Shown: in pieces, positions 23,646 through 36,420 of the stretch | Layout of the letters: every line of letters begins with the position of its first letter | How positions within the stretch are numbered: position 1 is the stretch's first letter | From: Adiantum capillus-veneris | Taxonomy: Eukaryota > Streptophyta > Polypodiopsida > Polypodiales > Pteridaceae | Assembly: GCA_014529385.2 (NCBI GenBank) | Contig: CM043966.1 | Coordinates: 104,233,087 to 104,297,086 of the forward strand | Reading direction: 5' to 3' | Length of the DNA: 64,000 bases | Position numbers and translations under genes: made by a program | Notes under the pieces: model-generated | What the model saw: only the letters and a program-made list of their open reading frames with translations | Databases searched by the model: none | Told to the model about the DNA's origin: nothing

Positions 23646-23660
23646 CTGGCTCTGATACCA
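23646..23660 (-). promoter_or_regulatory. H primer-binding site (initiator Met tRNA)
   Basis: The minus strand reads TGGTATCAGAGCCAG two bases inside the 5' LTR, a near-perfect complement of the initiator Met tRNA 3' end. Confidence 0.95.
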
Positions 23661-23662
23661 CT

Positions 23663-26600
23663 TGTAAGGTCCCCAATCCCGCCGACACCAAAAACAGGAT
23701 GGTACCATTGACAGGTCTCTAGGCCTACTAAAGTCAGAGTCCTTAAACAAGAAAAATTCCAGGGAATCCACCCTTACCATTGAAAATGGTTTAGGTTTAT
23801 AGCCCTAGAAGAGACCTAGTCCTGTCTCGTAGTGGAAATGGGACCATAAAAATCTTCATCCTTCAGATTAAGGTTTCCTTAGCCAACGCTTTTTCCCCCT
23901 AACATATGTGAGGGTATAGCCGTTGGCGAATTCCTCTTCCAAGTGAAGAAGTTTCTAAACGTTTTAGTGCACGGGAATGGATAGTTACCTGACTCATCAG
24001 TCCACCCATCCATGATTGACAACCTTAGTCAATCCCCACTTACCACCCCGCACTCACACATGATTTTTGCGTTGTTTAATTACTACCAAATTCGTTTCAC
24101 AAAATTAAAACAACGATTCCTTTTGAACTTTCACACTCTATTTCATTAAGACAACCTTTGAAAACCATTTTGAAGACATTCTTTCGGCAAATAAACATCT
24201 TTAGACTTAAGACAAGGTACTCTCATTCTGAAGTATCTCTCACCAGTACTGACTTGTCTCAAGACGACCTGTACAAGGGTGAAAAACGGCATCCATTCCT
24301 TATTTATAAAAACCAGGGTGGAAAAACACATCACCCAAAGTTTGGGCGCCCATATGCCAAAACTGGTTGCCCATACAACCGGACGGTTCCTCTAGGATAA
24401 ACTTGAAAGTACTATCCATAAACATAAACAAGCACGGGGTAAAGACTCCACGCGTGCTGAGGAAACCAACTCTTCCATGATGGTATCTCCATCATTACTC
24501 ATTACCTGGAGTAAAATATTTCCAAGGAATCAGAGGTGTCTTGAGACAAGCTGTCTTAAGGATGGTCAAACATTTTTTTCCTAGGTCAATCAGTCATAAC
24601 CCAATCATTTCTTTCCTATTTACAATCATTGCTCGTTGGTTTCGTGGAAGTTATCTTCCATTTACAGCCAATTTATCCTTCCTAACCTTACATATTTAAT
24701 GTTAACTTAAAAATGAACTTTAAAAGATTTTAAGTGAACAAAATAGAAATCCACCTGGAACTGCTCGTCCATGTGCTGTGGGGCGGGTGCCCGTAGACTC
24801 TCCCCTGTTGGAGGCCCAGTCTCATGGTCATTAGTGGCTTTGTTTCGCTTGCTGCTAACATCCCCTTCCTCAGTAAGAGGATTTCCCATGGTCCTCTTTG
24901 GAGCCATGTCGATAGCCTTATAAAAAGACTTAATCCATTAGAAGTTTAATTGAATAATCTTCTTTTTCCTTGTTTACCCAAAAATAAAGATTTTTGGAGT
25001 AAGTAGGTATCTTTAATAGTCAATTTGATGAGATATTCCTCCGGTAACTTATTTATGCTATAAGTAATTTCCCATAATTATCGTTTAATTTGGAAAACCC
25101 TTTTGTTAGGTTTCTCCTTAGTCTATATTTCATTTTAACCTTAGTAAATTATAAATTTCTATCGACTAATGGATTAATCTCTCTAAAATGTAATTGAATA
25201 TGTTTTATATTTAGGAATTTTCACAAATTTGATTTATAACCTTTCCCTCCTATACTTATGGTCTAAATTAGGTAAAAGTTTACCGATAGTAACTTGTTAT
25301 ACCATCTATTTATGTCGAGGTAATTTTCCCACCCTTCAATATTGATTTTGGACCTTAGATATTTTTTTGGTAGTTAGATAAATTCATTTACTAATTTTCC
25401 TTGTCTATTTTATATGCAAAATTGGTTACTTTTATTGAAGATAAATACCTAAACTATTTATCTAAGGTTGGGGTATTTAGCATGGAGTCCCCAAGGTGTG
25501 TTTTGCCTCTGATATTTATATCAAAGGTTTTTGGATTAATTTACTATATGCACCCTTTTATTTTTCCCTAAAAATAATGTAATATTAATGAGATAATAAG
25601 ATTAACTAACTATCTGAGAGTAACATAATTTTCATGGGTTCCCTAAGGTATAATTAATCTTTGATAAATAACTCAAGACATTTTGAATCAATTTGATAAT
25701 TATGTAAATTAATTTTCTGAGCTTCATATAATTATCACGGTTTTTCTAAAATTTAATTAAGCTCTCATAAATAACTCAAGTCATTTTGAGCTAATTGTTA
25801 ATTTCCCCTATTTAATTTGTCCTAAAAATAGAGTATTTTGGCTAACGTAATTAGATAAATTAATTATCTGAGCTTGACCTAAACACACACATATTCTAAC
25901 ATGTAATTAACGTTTGATAAATAACTCAAATCAATTAGAATTCATTTACTAATTTCCCCTATCTAATTTGTCCTAAAAACAGAGTAATTCTTCTAAAGTA
26001 ATCAGTTAACTTAATTATTTGGGCTTGACATAATTATCACAAGTTTCTTCACATATAGTTAACCTCTGATAAATAGATCAAATCAATTTGAATCCATTTG
26101 CTAATTTCTTCTATTTATTTTATCCTAAAATTAGAGTATTTCTACTAAAGTAATTAGATAAATTAATTATCTGAGCTTGGCCTAAATATCACAGGTTTCA
26201 CAACATATAACTAACCTCTAATAAATAACTCAAATCAATTTGAATCCATTTGCTAATCTCTCTTATATAATTTGTCCTAAAAACGGAGTAATTCTACTAA
26301 AGTAATTAGATAAACTAATTATCTGGGTTTGACATAATTATCATAGGTTTCCTAACATATAGTTAACCACTGATAAATAACTCAAAGAATTTTGAATCAA
26401 TTTACTAGTTTCCCCTTTTTAATTTGTCTTAAAAATAGAGTATTTTTGTTAAAGTAATTAGGTAAATTAATTATCTGAGCTTGACATAATTATCGTAGGT
26501 TGCCTAATATATAATTAACCACTAATAAATAACTCAAAGCATTTTGAATCAATTACTAATTTCTCCTATTTAATTTGTCTTAAAAACAGAGTATTTTTGC

Positions 26601-27666
26601 TAAAGTAATTAGGTAAATTACCTTTTTGAGCTTGACATAATTATCACGGGTTTCCTAGCATATAATTAACCGCTGATAAATAGCTTAAATCTTTTTGAAT
26701 AAATTTGATTATTTTTTCTTTAATTTTTTTTAAAAAAACAATGTAATTATGCCTAAGTAATTATGAAAATTACTCAAAAAATTATAAGATAATTTTCCTA
26801 GCTTACTGACTATCTAATGTCTGATAATTACCTCAAATTAATCTATGGTTAATTAATATATTTCCCATTAATTCATGGTTAATTTGGCTAATTTCAGTCC
26901 TAATATCATAGGATAATTAATTGGCTTAACATTACCAAGCTTAATTGCAACAATCATCAGAGAATAATTAATTAAGAGAGTATTTATGAGTATACATAGG
27001 CCTAATCTTTAATTTATTACAAAATAGATTAATCTAGCCTTGCTAATTAAGAAGGATTAGGCTAATTACCGTTTAGGTTAATCAACTAGATCTTAATCTC
27101 TAGTGATTTCTGTGTAGCGTTCTCTCTAGATGAGAGAGAGAGTGTCAAGGCTCCGAGTCTAAATTTCTATGAAGAGAAGGGGGTCTTTTTATAGCTTTTT
27201 CTGGGCACCGGGCAGTTTCTGACAGGTTTTGACACCCAAGCAGGCTCCCAGCTTGCAAATGGCACCAATTGCTGCTAAACCTATCTTTGGCTGGTTCTCC
27301 CCCAGCTCCACACTGCCCCCATACCTTCTAGAATCGATTTTAGTTGATTTTGCAAATTTCTAAGATGAAAATTTGAAATATCAGTTAATTTTAGAACCTT
27401 AGGATAAGAAGTCTTTGTTAATAATCATTAGTGAAACCATCCAATTTTTATTAACTAATTGAATTCCTATTGTAACCTTCCAGGGTCTGTAACTTTTCTA
27501 ATTTTTATCGGATTCTGATTCTGAAAATTACTAACCATAGTAAAGCTCTGCTTATGATTCCAAAAATACCAATATTAGCCGTGTTTGAATCCTTCAACAG
27601 TGGTGTTCAATTTAATTTTACAAGCTCTGTACAATTTTTAAGGTTTCGGAAACTGGAAACCTTACA
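23663..27666 (-). repeat. H 5' LTR, 4004 bp
   Basis: It aligns with 14549-18559 and has the same TGTAAGGT...ACCTTACA ends. It differs by many substitutions and several short indels, so the insertion is old. Confidence 0.95.
25440..26745. repeat. 152-bp tandem array inside the H 5' LTR, nine units
   Basis: The landmark recurs at 25459, 25611, 25714, 25865, 26016, 26168, 26320, 26472 and 26623. The step is 151-152 bp except one of 103 bp, where about 49 bp have been lost. Confidence 0.9.
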
Positions 27667-27671
27667 TACTC
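27667..27671. repeat. target-site duplication of H (TACTC), right
   Basis: Matches 14544-14548. Confidence 0.95.
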
Positions 27672-27741
27672 ACACTTGAACTCTTCATAACAAAGTGAGG
27701 GAGCTTCAAGCTATCATCTTCTTGCTGTGTGTGTGTGTGCA
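27672..27741 (+). repeat. 3' LTR of copia A, right part
   Basis: Sequence resuming after H reads as the end of a copia LTR (ATCATCTTCTTGCTG then a GT run and CA). The end point is inferred from the CA terminus only. Confidence 0.45.
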
Positions 27742-27802
27742 TCTACGAGTGTGTGTGTGCACGTCTATAGCTTCCCTCACCCCCTTCTTCACCCAACAAA
27801 GA

Positions 27803-28913
27803 CGACGTCTCGTGAACACCAAGTAGAGTTTGTCACTCTACTATGGAAGATTGATACGGACTAATGTGTAGACATGCTTGTGGCAGCTAAGGCTCTCAAG
27901 AACCGAATGGACTAGCCATCCATTCTAGAACGGCATCGTAGGGTAAAATAGGGGTTCTCTACCCGCTAGTAAACGGACTAATGACTAGAATTTATCTTCT
28001 CTACCTCATAGTCAAGGACGACTATGATTTCAAGAGATAGGTAATGTCATAAAAACTAATATCTAAATCTCTCAAATGATTTTCTCATGTTAAACTCGTT
28101 GTTGAATATGGAGAAGTACTAGGAGAGTAAAAGTTAGAATATTAGTAAGGCTGCCACACCGGTCTTTGCAGGGATCCAAAGAGATAATATAGGGATTCAA
28201 AGGGGGACAGTCTGCGAAAGAGCAATGTGCATAATTGGAGCTTAAAAGACCTAAGGGTCAGCTCCATTAAGAATTCCATAGGCTAAGGTTCCAAAACTTA
28301 ATTGAAAAGTCCAAATGGTCAAAGCTGGGAAAATTGGATGGTGGAGGGAAGACTCAAATCTTCCCACATCCCTATCAAGGAGGGGGCAAGTCCTAAGATT
28401 AGGGGAGGAGAGAGAAACACACATACACACTCTAAAGCTTCCCCCAAAGGGAATACTGGACACATGGCAGACTCCTAGCCCACCAGTTGCTCCCAATCTT
28501 CTCGTAAATCCTATTGGATGGCCATAGAGGTGGACCAATGAGAATTATGCTAGAGTAAAATTAGTTTAATAAATGTAAAAATTCTTGATAAAAGAACCAA
28601 TAGAACTTAAGCTCCCTAGAAGACTATTGGACAATTAACCAAGGGGTGCAATGAGCATCCAACAACCCAATGGCTTGCCTAATTCCTGTTGGTCGGAAGA
28701 CTAAAAGGTCCAATGAGAAAATAAATGAGTTATTTAATTACATAAAGCTCTCACAAAAGGGGAAAGGGGGACACGTGTCAAAAGGCTATCAATTATGCCT
28801 CTAATTTATGATTGGCTAAGCTTTACAGGAGCCAATGGGAGGCCATCATGAGTAATTATCTAGATTGGTCGACCAAGAAGAGAGAGAGGGTTGCAGTTTT
28901 GTCTAACACAATG

Positions 28914-28944
<31 letters not shown>

Positions 28945-29540
28945 ACTTATGTGTGCAAGAAGAACTCCATCTCCTTCTCCAAAGAATTGAGAAGTAGAGG
29001 CCTACACCAACAACTCTTGGCTATGAAATGCAAATCCAACCAAGAGCCAAGCTTCAATGGCATGCTCATCTCCTCTACCATGCTAATTACTAAGCTAAGC
29101 TATACTATTAGAGTGACTACGAGAGGAGAATACTTCTTTCTTGTAAGATACATCTTCTTCCTCTCAATTGATCCTCATTCCCTGCTAGCTCTCACCATTT
29201 TTGAAGGTGTGTGAGGTCTTGGGGATGATCTAGGGACACTAAGTGTCTTTTTCAAGCATAATTTGGTGCATGAAGATTCCAGCTTCATTGCACCAATGAG
29301 TTTTGTCAAGGAACACAAGAACTGTATTGTACAAAAGTCTCCTTTGATGGGAGAAGCTTTTGGAGGGGGTACTAGCTCCATGTAAATCCGGTCCTCAATT
29401 GTTGTCAATCGTTCTATTTCTCTCTCTTTTCAAGTATTGTCAATGCCAAATTAGCTAGGTGTTAATTTTCTATATGAAATTCTCACTATGTTATCAATTT
29501 CTGCTACACACAAAACTTTACTAGTGCATTAAATGTTACA
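27803..29540 (+). mobile_element. element C: 3' end of a gypsy element of the B family
   Basis: 27803-28044 matches the sequence just inside the 3' LTR of B (36521-36761), and 28045-29540 matches the B LTR (TGTCATAA...AAATGTTACA). Only this 3' part is present. No coding region remains. It is inserted in the same repeat R as B, in the same orientation. Confidence 0.8.
28045..29540 (+). repeat. LTR of element C, 1496 bp
   Basis: It aligns with both B LTRs. It contains a (CA)n run at about 28915-28943 and a run of A/T-rich pairs with CCAATGAG motifs. Frames inside it are not supported. Confidence 0.8.
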
Positions 29541-29824
29541 GCACTAGGATAATTATAGCATAAAAAGTATCTTGTTGTTTGCATGATGTATGTGTAAATC
29601 TTGAGATCCAATTCTAGATTCATAATGATGACGGAAAGCAAAGTCACGTTGAGATTTTAAGAATATATGTGATAGAGTGTTGATCTTCCTTCGGTGAAAA
29701 GTGTTATGAAGAATCTCCTTCAAAATGTATCTGAGTGGTACTTCCCTTATTAAAAATCTGGGTTTGAGAGGTAGAATGCAATTGCATTTGTGGGCTACAA
29801 TGTTCTAAGGACTACAAAATTTTA
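29541..29824. repeat. repeat R, first part, between C and B
   Basis: About 284 bp similar to 48736-49012 (shared motifs include GTATCGAGTG-like and GAGAGGCAAAATGCAAT-like stretches). The same R copy continues at 38301 on the other side of B. Confidence 0.75.
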
Positions 29825-29829
29825 TCACC
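29825..29829. repeat. target-site duplication of B (TCACC), left
   Basis: Matched by TCACC at 38301-38305. The uninterrupted paralogue near 49009 reads CTATCACC followed by the same downstream sequence, confirming the insertion point. Confidence 0.9.
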
Positions 29830-31403
29830 TGTCATAATAATCAATATCTAATTCTCCTAAATGATTTTCTCATGTTAAACTGATCATTTAATATGGGGAA
29901 GTGCCAGGGAGAAAAAGCTAGAATATTGGTTAAGCTAGCAGACCGGCCATAGTAGGGATCCAAAGGGGGGTCCATCTGTAAAAGAGCTATGTGAAACAAT
30001 GGGCTCAAAAGACCCTAAGGTTCAGCCCATTAAGACTTCCAAAATGCTAAGGTTCCAAAATCCAAAGGTTCATGTGTCCAAAGGTCAAACTTTAGGGGAA
30101 TTGGATGCTTTGTGTGTGTCCCAAAAAGTCTTTGTCAAGCCCTACATAGGAGGGGGTGAGCCCAATAAGTAGGGGATGAGAGAGAAACAACCACACACAC
30201 TCAACCTTCATTTGTACACAAGCGGAAAGAGGAGCACATGTCAGCTCCCTAGGCCAGATGCCCACAATGTGTACTCAAATCCTATTGGATGGCCATGGAG
30301 GTGGACCAATGAGAATTAGGCTAGAGTAAATCTAATTTAATCAATTTAAAACACTTCATAAAGAACCAATAAGAATTAAGCTCTCTAAAAGACTATTGGA
30401 CAGCCTCGCAAGGGGACCAATGAGCATTCAACAACCCAATGGCTTACTTGATTCCTATTGGCCAGGAGGCAAAGGGGTCCAATGAGTGTTTAGTTGCATT
30501 TATTAATTACCTAAAGCTCTCACAAAAGGGTAAAGGGGGACACATGTCAGAAGGCTATCACTTATGCTGCTTAATTTCCATTGGCTAGGCCTGGGGAGGT
30601 CCAATAGGGTTGTAGCATGAACAATTAGCAAGGGGGGTCGACCAAGAGAGAGAGGGGGCTGATTTTTGGAAGGCATTATCACACACACACACACACTCAC
30701 ACAATCTCATGTGTGAAGCAAAGAAGACTCTCTCTCCTTCTCAAGCTTTAATGGAAAGCTTACCACCTACTCCAAGCTTGTGAGAAGGGAGGCCTACACC
30801 AACAACTCTTGGCTTTGTGATGCAAATCCAACCAAGATCTAAGCTTCAATGCATGCTCATCTCCTCTACCATGCTAATTACTAAGTTAAGCTATGCTGAT
30901 ATGAGTGATTATGTGAGGAGATGTACATCTTTCTCGTAAGAATACTCCTTCTTCCTCTCAATCTACTCTCATACCTCGCTAGCTCTCACCATCTTCGAAG
31001 GTTTGTGAGGTCTTGGCTCTGAGACCATGAGGGAATTGATGTTGTGTTTGATAAGTGTTTTTCTTAGTGCATGAAATTTCCATCTTCATTGCACTAGCTA
31101 GTATTGAAGGAACACAAGAAATTGTATTGTAAAATGTCTCTCTTGATGGGAGAAACCATAATACAAAGCCTTTCGGAGGGGAGACCGGCTCCATGCAAAT
31201 CAAGTCCTCAACTTTTTCCAACTGCTTAATTTCTCTCTCTTTTGAAGTATTTTTCATGCTATCTAACTAGGTGTTATGATTTTTGTCGCTCTCTCCACCC
31301 AAACACTCTTGTTATTCTCATTAGGAAGCTATTCTAATGAAATGCTCACTATGTTCACGCTATTTTCCACTACACACAAGTTAGTAGACCATTAAATGCT
31401 ACA
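29830..31403 (+). repeat. B 5' LTR, 1574 bp
   Basis: TGTCATAATAATC...AATGCTACA. It aligns with 36762-38300 with scattered substitutions and small indels. CA runs and short GA runs occur inside. Confidence 0.9.
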
Positions 31404-31404
31404 T

Positions 31405-31416
31405 TGGTATCAAAGC
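31405..31416 (+). promoter_or_regulatory. B primer-binding site (initiator Met tRNA, variant)
   Basis: TGGTATCAAAGC lies one base after the LTR and differs from the canonical site at a single base. Confidence 0.8.
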
Positions 31417-31813
31417 ACAAGGTTTCTCTTTTCTTGTTCAAGAAGGGAGGTCCTTAAGCTAGCTATAAATGGTTGGTACTATTAATTTCATGTGAGTAAG
31501 TAGAATAGGGATTTTTCAGCCTTGTAGTGTGCCTGTCTTTGTGCAGTTAATGGTCACCGCCCATCGAGAGCTATGGTCTTAATAGTGGAGTCCTACAGGG
31601 CTTGCCTACATATTAACCACTATTGAGCTATTAGAAGATTGCCGGTGTTGTTTTGGTGTTGAACGACCCTCTCTTCTATTCCTTGCAATTAATGGTATTC
31701 GAGCCACAGTTACAGTAGCTTGAGTGATTTTTCTAAAGGGGTAAAGAGGAGTAGCAACTATGACTTAAAGTGCCAAAGTACACCTAAAAAGTTTACACCT
31801 GAAAGTTGTTAGA

Positions 31814-33360
31814 ATGGCTGACAATAGTAAAGAGAGTGAAATTAATGTTGATAACGTTGATTTTGCTAATGAGCAAGCTACTAATGATGCCCCGATGCTT
31901 GTTAACTATCTTGTTTCTAGGCTTCAACAAGCCATGGGCAATCCATCCCTCCAAAGTGAAGTGCAATGGTAGCTTTGCGCTCATGGGATTCTCCAAGCTC
32001 CCCACCATGACGAGGGAGCACCTAGGAAGCCTCCTTGCGAGACTTCCAAAAGAGGTCTCTCTCCGATTTGGGAAGAAGAAGAGGATCCCTATGAAGGGCT
32101 CAGAAATTTTCTCCTTGATGATGCATCTCCTTCTCAAAGGAGAACTCAAGAGCCTCCACCGAAGGAGCAAGAATGAAGTGAGTCTCCTGCCACCTCGGCC
32201 AAGATGGCTCCACAAAGACGGCGGGCTAAACGCTCTCCATCGCCTCCAAAACGAAGAAGACCAATGCATACTTCTCCACACCATACTTCAAAGAGGGATG
32301 ACAAAAATCAAGAGAAGAAAAAGTCAAGAAAGAGGACACCCTCTTCTCCATCTTCTTCATCCTCTTCCTCTTATGAAAGTGATGGTGAAGACAACAAAGA
32401 TCAAGGCAAGAAAAAGGCGAGAAAGAGGTCACCCTCTTCTCCATCTTCCTCAAATTCTTCATTTTCTGAAGAAAGTGATGGTGCAACCTTTGAACCATAA
32501 AAAAGAAGAGTCCATAGGAAATCCTATTATGTGTGGAAGAGGTCATCCAAGATCAACAAGTTCAAAGAGGGAGGGAAGAGCATCTCTTTCCTTACCCACG
32601 ATGGCACTTTTGGTGCTACGGACAAAGTCTTGGCCTTTATCCAACAATTTGATGCGGCGTTTGGAGATGAGGGCTTCACGGAGTCCTCTAAGCTACACCA
32701 TGTAGCTATGCACTTTCAAAAGTCCTCCAGGCCAACGGTGAAGCTCCATGAACATGGAAAGCATTAAGAGATTCCATTATGAAGCAGTTTTTGGCCACCG
32801 ATGCCAGAGACAAAATACTCACTGAATGGAGAAGCTTAAAGCTCTCTCCTTTTGAATCCATTCACAAATATGTAGACAAGTTTTGGGACCTACAACTCAA
32901 AGCCACTGACTTCAAAAAGTTGGATTTTGGAGAGCAAAAGAAACAATTTTGTGCGGGCTTAACTGAAGAAATGGCGGAGTATGTCAACTCCCAAAGGCCA
33001 CGCACCATATTGGTGGTTATACACCATACTTTGGTGGCCTCTCAAATCAATTTCCAAACGGGGGCTAAAAGAAATTCTAAGCCCATGGAAAACAAGGGTT
33101 CCAATGAGCCTAAGGGGAAGGACAATGTCCAAAAGTCTCCTAAGGGCAACTCCAACAAAGCTAAAGAGAAGGGAGTTTACAAAGGCAAAAATAAACTCTC
33201 TTTTGAAGAGCTTGAGCGTTATCGCAAGGATAACCGTTGTTTCAAGTGCGGCGAGGAAGAGTATGCGTATCGCGCTTGTCCCCAAAAGAACACTCGCCAT
33301 GAACCTCCTAGAGCTACCTTGGTTGAAATCCAAGAGGAGGAAATTCACCACAAAGGATCT
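31814..33360 (+). pseudogene. B gag with Arg/Ser-rich modules and altered zinc knuckle
   Basis: The reading starts at ATG 31814 (MADNSKESE). Stops interrupt it near 31970 and 32168. From 32204 it encodes a basic Ser/Arg/Lys-rich tract with two copies of a roughly 29-residue module (KKSRKRTPSSPSSS... and KKARKRSPSSPSSS..., each followed by acidic Ser-rich sequence). The capsid-like part follows (DKVLAFIQQFDAAFGDEGF, then a frameshift at about 32770, then LTEWRSLKLSPFESIHKYVDKFWDL). The zinc knuckle is CFKCGEEEYAYRAC at about 33239-33280, with Tyr where the metal-binding His belongs. Confidence 0.85.
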
Positions 33361-33780
33361 CCCCTATGCCATGCTTGGGGAAAGGTAAGCGAACATGATG
33401 CTTTTATTCTCTTTGACCCTAGTTCTACTCACAATTTTATATCTATAGAGTTGGCCACCAAGCTAGGCATACAAGCCTACGAGATGGGAGATTTCCTACC
33501 CGGCCGCAGACTATGCTTTCAAGGGGCAAGAAGCTTCAGTCACTCCCTTAATCGGGAAATTGAGGCTCCATGTCCAAAGCTATGTGGACAAAGAGGACTT
33601 CTTTATCTCTCCTCTCAAGCATGAGGATGTAATCCTAGGGGCACCATGGTTTGATCGCATGGCTGCCAATGTTAAATTCCCTGAAGCAGGATCTCCTTTA
33701 AATTAAGGGAAAAAGATATGTATATAGATGCTAAGGAAATGGGTAACACTATACCCATTGCCTAACAAACCTCCTTATAG
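33361..33780 (+). pseudogene. B aspartic protease, broken
   Basis: The active-site region reads FILFDPSSTHNFIS, in place of the usual D-S/T-G motif. The frame stays open to 33624 but drifts out of register after about 33500; protease-like sequence (HEDVILGAPW) continues in another frame around 33618-33650. Confidence 0.75.
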
Positions 33781-34461
33781 AGTTTCTCAATCAACAAGAG
33801 GAGATTATGCGGCAACTGCATGAGTTAGTTGAGAAGGGCATGGTTAGGCCTAGCTCATCTCCATTTTATTCTCCTGTGCTATTAATGCAAAAGAAAGACG
33901 ACACATATCATATCTGTGTCGACTATAGAGCACTAATTAGGATCACTATCAAGAATAGGTTTCCCGTTCCACGGGTAGAAGACCTATTTGATAAGCTACA
34001 AGGGTCCACCTACTTCAGCAGGATTGACCAAAAAAGTGGCTATCATCAAATAAGTATAGTTGATCAAGACATTGTAAAGACCGCATTTCACACTACGTTT
34101 GGTCTTTACAAATACATTGTCATGCCTTTTGGCTTGACCAATGCACCAGCCACATTCAACCGCCTGATGGAGAAGCTATTCAGGCCTCACTAAACCTTTA
34201 TTGGAGTTTCTTTGATGATATCATCATCTACTCTAATTCATTAGACAAACACAAGCAACACCTCCAGGTAATATTTCAAGTTCTAAGAGAGAATAAACTT
34301 TATGTTAATCAAAAGAAAAGTGATTTTTTTTCTTACAAGAGATTCAATATTTAGGTTAAATTATCTCTCAAGATGGCATCCAAATGGATCCATCAAAGTT
34401 ATAGGTAATAAAAGGATGGCCTAAACCAAGGAATCTTCATGAATTAAGAAGCTTTATAGGT
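33781..34461 (+). pseudogene. B reverse transcriptase, broken
   Basis: The frame 33807-34193 covers LVEKGMVRPSSSPFYSPVLL, VDYRALIRITIKNRFPVP, YFSRIDQKSGYHQISI and [13 protein letters not shown] stop at 34191 and a frameshift follow; the FFDD catalytic box lies just downstream, near 34208-34222, in another frame. The thumb region is full of stops. Confidence 0.9.
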
Positions 34462-35097
34462 ATGTGTGCATACTACAGACACTTCCTAGAAAAGTTCTCA
34501 CTAATAGCAGGACCATTACATGACCAAACAAAGAAAAACATTAGGTACACATGGTATGCCAAGGAGAACAATGCTTTCAAAAATCTTAAAGAAAAGCTTA
34601 TCTCTCAACCTGTGCTTACACTACCGGATCTCTCAAAGACATTTGAGGTCCAATGTGATGCTTGTGGTGATTTCCTTGGAGCTGTTTTGTTTCAAGAAGG
34701 GCACTCCATAGGCTATGAAAGTCGAAGGCTCGACCCTATTGAGCAAGCTCTAGGCATATATGAAAAGGAACTCCTCGCAGATCCACATGCCTTAGACTCA
34801 TGGAAACACTCTTTATTAGGGACTCCTTTCATTCTGCAAACCGATCACCAAAGTCTTAAGTACTTCATGACGCAGACCAAGCTCTCCTACAAACAAATGA
34901 GGTGGGCAAACTTTCTTTCGCAATTTCATTTTCATATTGCTCACATTAGTCGCAAGCATAATCAAGTAGCCGATGCACTCTCAAGACGGCCGAGAGTGAA
35001 TGCGGTTTCCATAGCAACTCACAATGATCTATCTTCTATGATAGATGAGTATGCTATTCATGCCGATTTTAGAGATGTGATTTTAGCCCTTGCATAG
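34462..35097 (+). pseudogene. B RNase H
   Basis: A 211-codon frame with the RT-RNase H connection (YYRHFLEKFSLIAGPL), then VQCDACGDFLGAVLFQ (Asp), YEKELLA (Glu), LQTDHQSLKYFM (Asp) and HNQVADALSRR (Asp). The usual D-A-S-G is D-A-C-G. This is the best preserved domain of B. Confidence 0.85.
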
Positions 35098-36420
35098 GGA
35101 AGAAAGAGGAGCCATTTACTCTACAAGATGGTTATCTTCTCTACGACAATAGACTATGCATTAACAACTCACTACGTGAGAGAGTAATGTATGAATCCTC
35201 ACGCTCCTCCTTATGCGGGGCATAGTGGGATTTAGTCTACCCTAAAAGGGATTTAAACATATTTCTATTGGCCTACCATGAAAGCAAACATACAAGAGTA
35301 TGTTTCTAAATTTGTGGTATGCCAAAAGACAAAGTTTGATAGAGGGAAGCAACTTGGATTGCTTCAACCTTTGCCAATCCCTAATTCACCATGAGTAGAT
35401 AGGTTCAGTAAACAAGCTCATTTTATACCTGTCAAAAAGACTATCAAAGCCCATCAAATGGCAACCCTCTTCATTCACAAATCTTCAAGTACCATGGCTT
35501 GCCAATGTCCATAGTGTTGGATAGAGATCCTAGAATGACCAGTAATTTCTGGAAGGGTCTCTTTGAGAATTTAGGAACAAGGCTAAACTTCTCTTCGGCC
35601 TATCACCCGCAAACGGAGGGCCAAAGTGAAATAGCTAACCTAACAATTCTCGATCTACTAAAAGCCTATGTAACGGAAGTAGATCAAAGATCCCAATGGG
35701 AGAAGTACTTACCCTTAGTGTAGTATGCCTACAACAACATTGTACATACTTCCATGGGAAAAGCACCTTTTGAGGTAATTGAGGGAAGATCAGAAAGTTC
35801 CTTGCTACTTAAGATAAACGGCAAGATCTTCGTTGCAGATGAGTATAGCCGAGACCTACAAGAATCTTTCCAAAAGATTAAGGATGCTATCTCTATCTCA
35901 CAGGAAAGGCAAAAGGTTGTTGTTGACAAGAATAGAAGAGCCCAAGCCTTTAAAGAAAATGATTGGGTCTTACTCAAATTTCTCAAGGCTCGATTAAGGC
36001 ACACGACGGGCAAGAATCCTACGAGACACCAAAAGTACTATGCTAAGTTAGCAAAAAGGTACTATGGTCCCTTCCAAATTCTTAGGCCAATCAATGAGAT
36101 GGCCTATCAACTCAAGTTTCCCAACCATTGAGTCATACACAATGCTTTGCATGTGAGCCTACTAAAGCCTTACAAAGGAGAGCCACTTCAAGAACCAACT
36201 ATTGAAGACCCACCGGAGATCAAGGACCAAGAAGAGGTGTTGTAGCCCAAGTCCATTCGCCGACATGAAGACAAGGTACAAAGAGGCGGTAAGACTATCC
36301 GATGATATCTTATTAAGTTTAAAAATTATCCTTTTGAAGATGCTAGATGGATGCAAGGCATACAATTAAAGGATAACCTAAACCTTGTCAATGCTTACCT
36401 AGACTAAGCAAATGTACAAA
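35098..36420 (+). pseudogene. B integrase and chromodomain-like tail, broken
   Basis: The zinc region is in fragments (VVCQKTKFDRGKQ near 35312-35350). The segment with the first catalytic Asp is missing: LPIPNSP is followed almost at once by VDRFSKQAHFIPV. The second Asp (VLDRDPRMTS) and the Glu (TEGQSE) remain at 35499-35723. After a stop, 35754-36131 holds the C-terminal domain (YYGPFQILRPINEMAYQLKFP), and LHVSLLKPY follows past another stop. YLIKFKNYPFEDARW near 36305-36350 resembles the C-terminal half of a chromodomain. Confidence 0.85.

Larger units (their letters stand above)
14549..27666 (-). mobile_element. complete Ty3/gypsy chromovirus H, 13.1 kb, minus strand
   Basis: Paired 4.0-kb LTRs, a 5-bp target duplication, an initiator-Met primer site and a polypurine tract define the element. 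On the minus strand the order is leader ORF, gag, protease, RT, RNase H, integrase, chromodomain. A chromodomain after integrase places it among chromoviruses; long LTRs recall the Tekay/Del group, but the clade is not settled here. Stops, frameshifts and diverged LTRs show an old, inactive copy. It is inserted in the 3' LTR of copia A. Confidence 0.95.

Noticed and set aside
31806-32705. 299-codon plus-strand ORF in element B
   Set aside because: It is in a different phase from the gag frame that starts at 31814 and carries the gag and knuckle motifs; its sequence is the out-of-frame shadow of the Ser/Arg-rich region.
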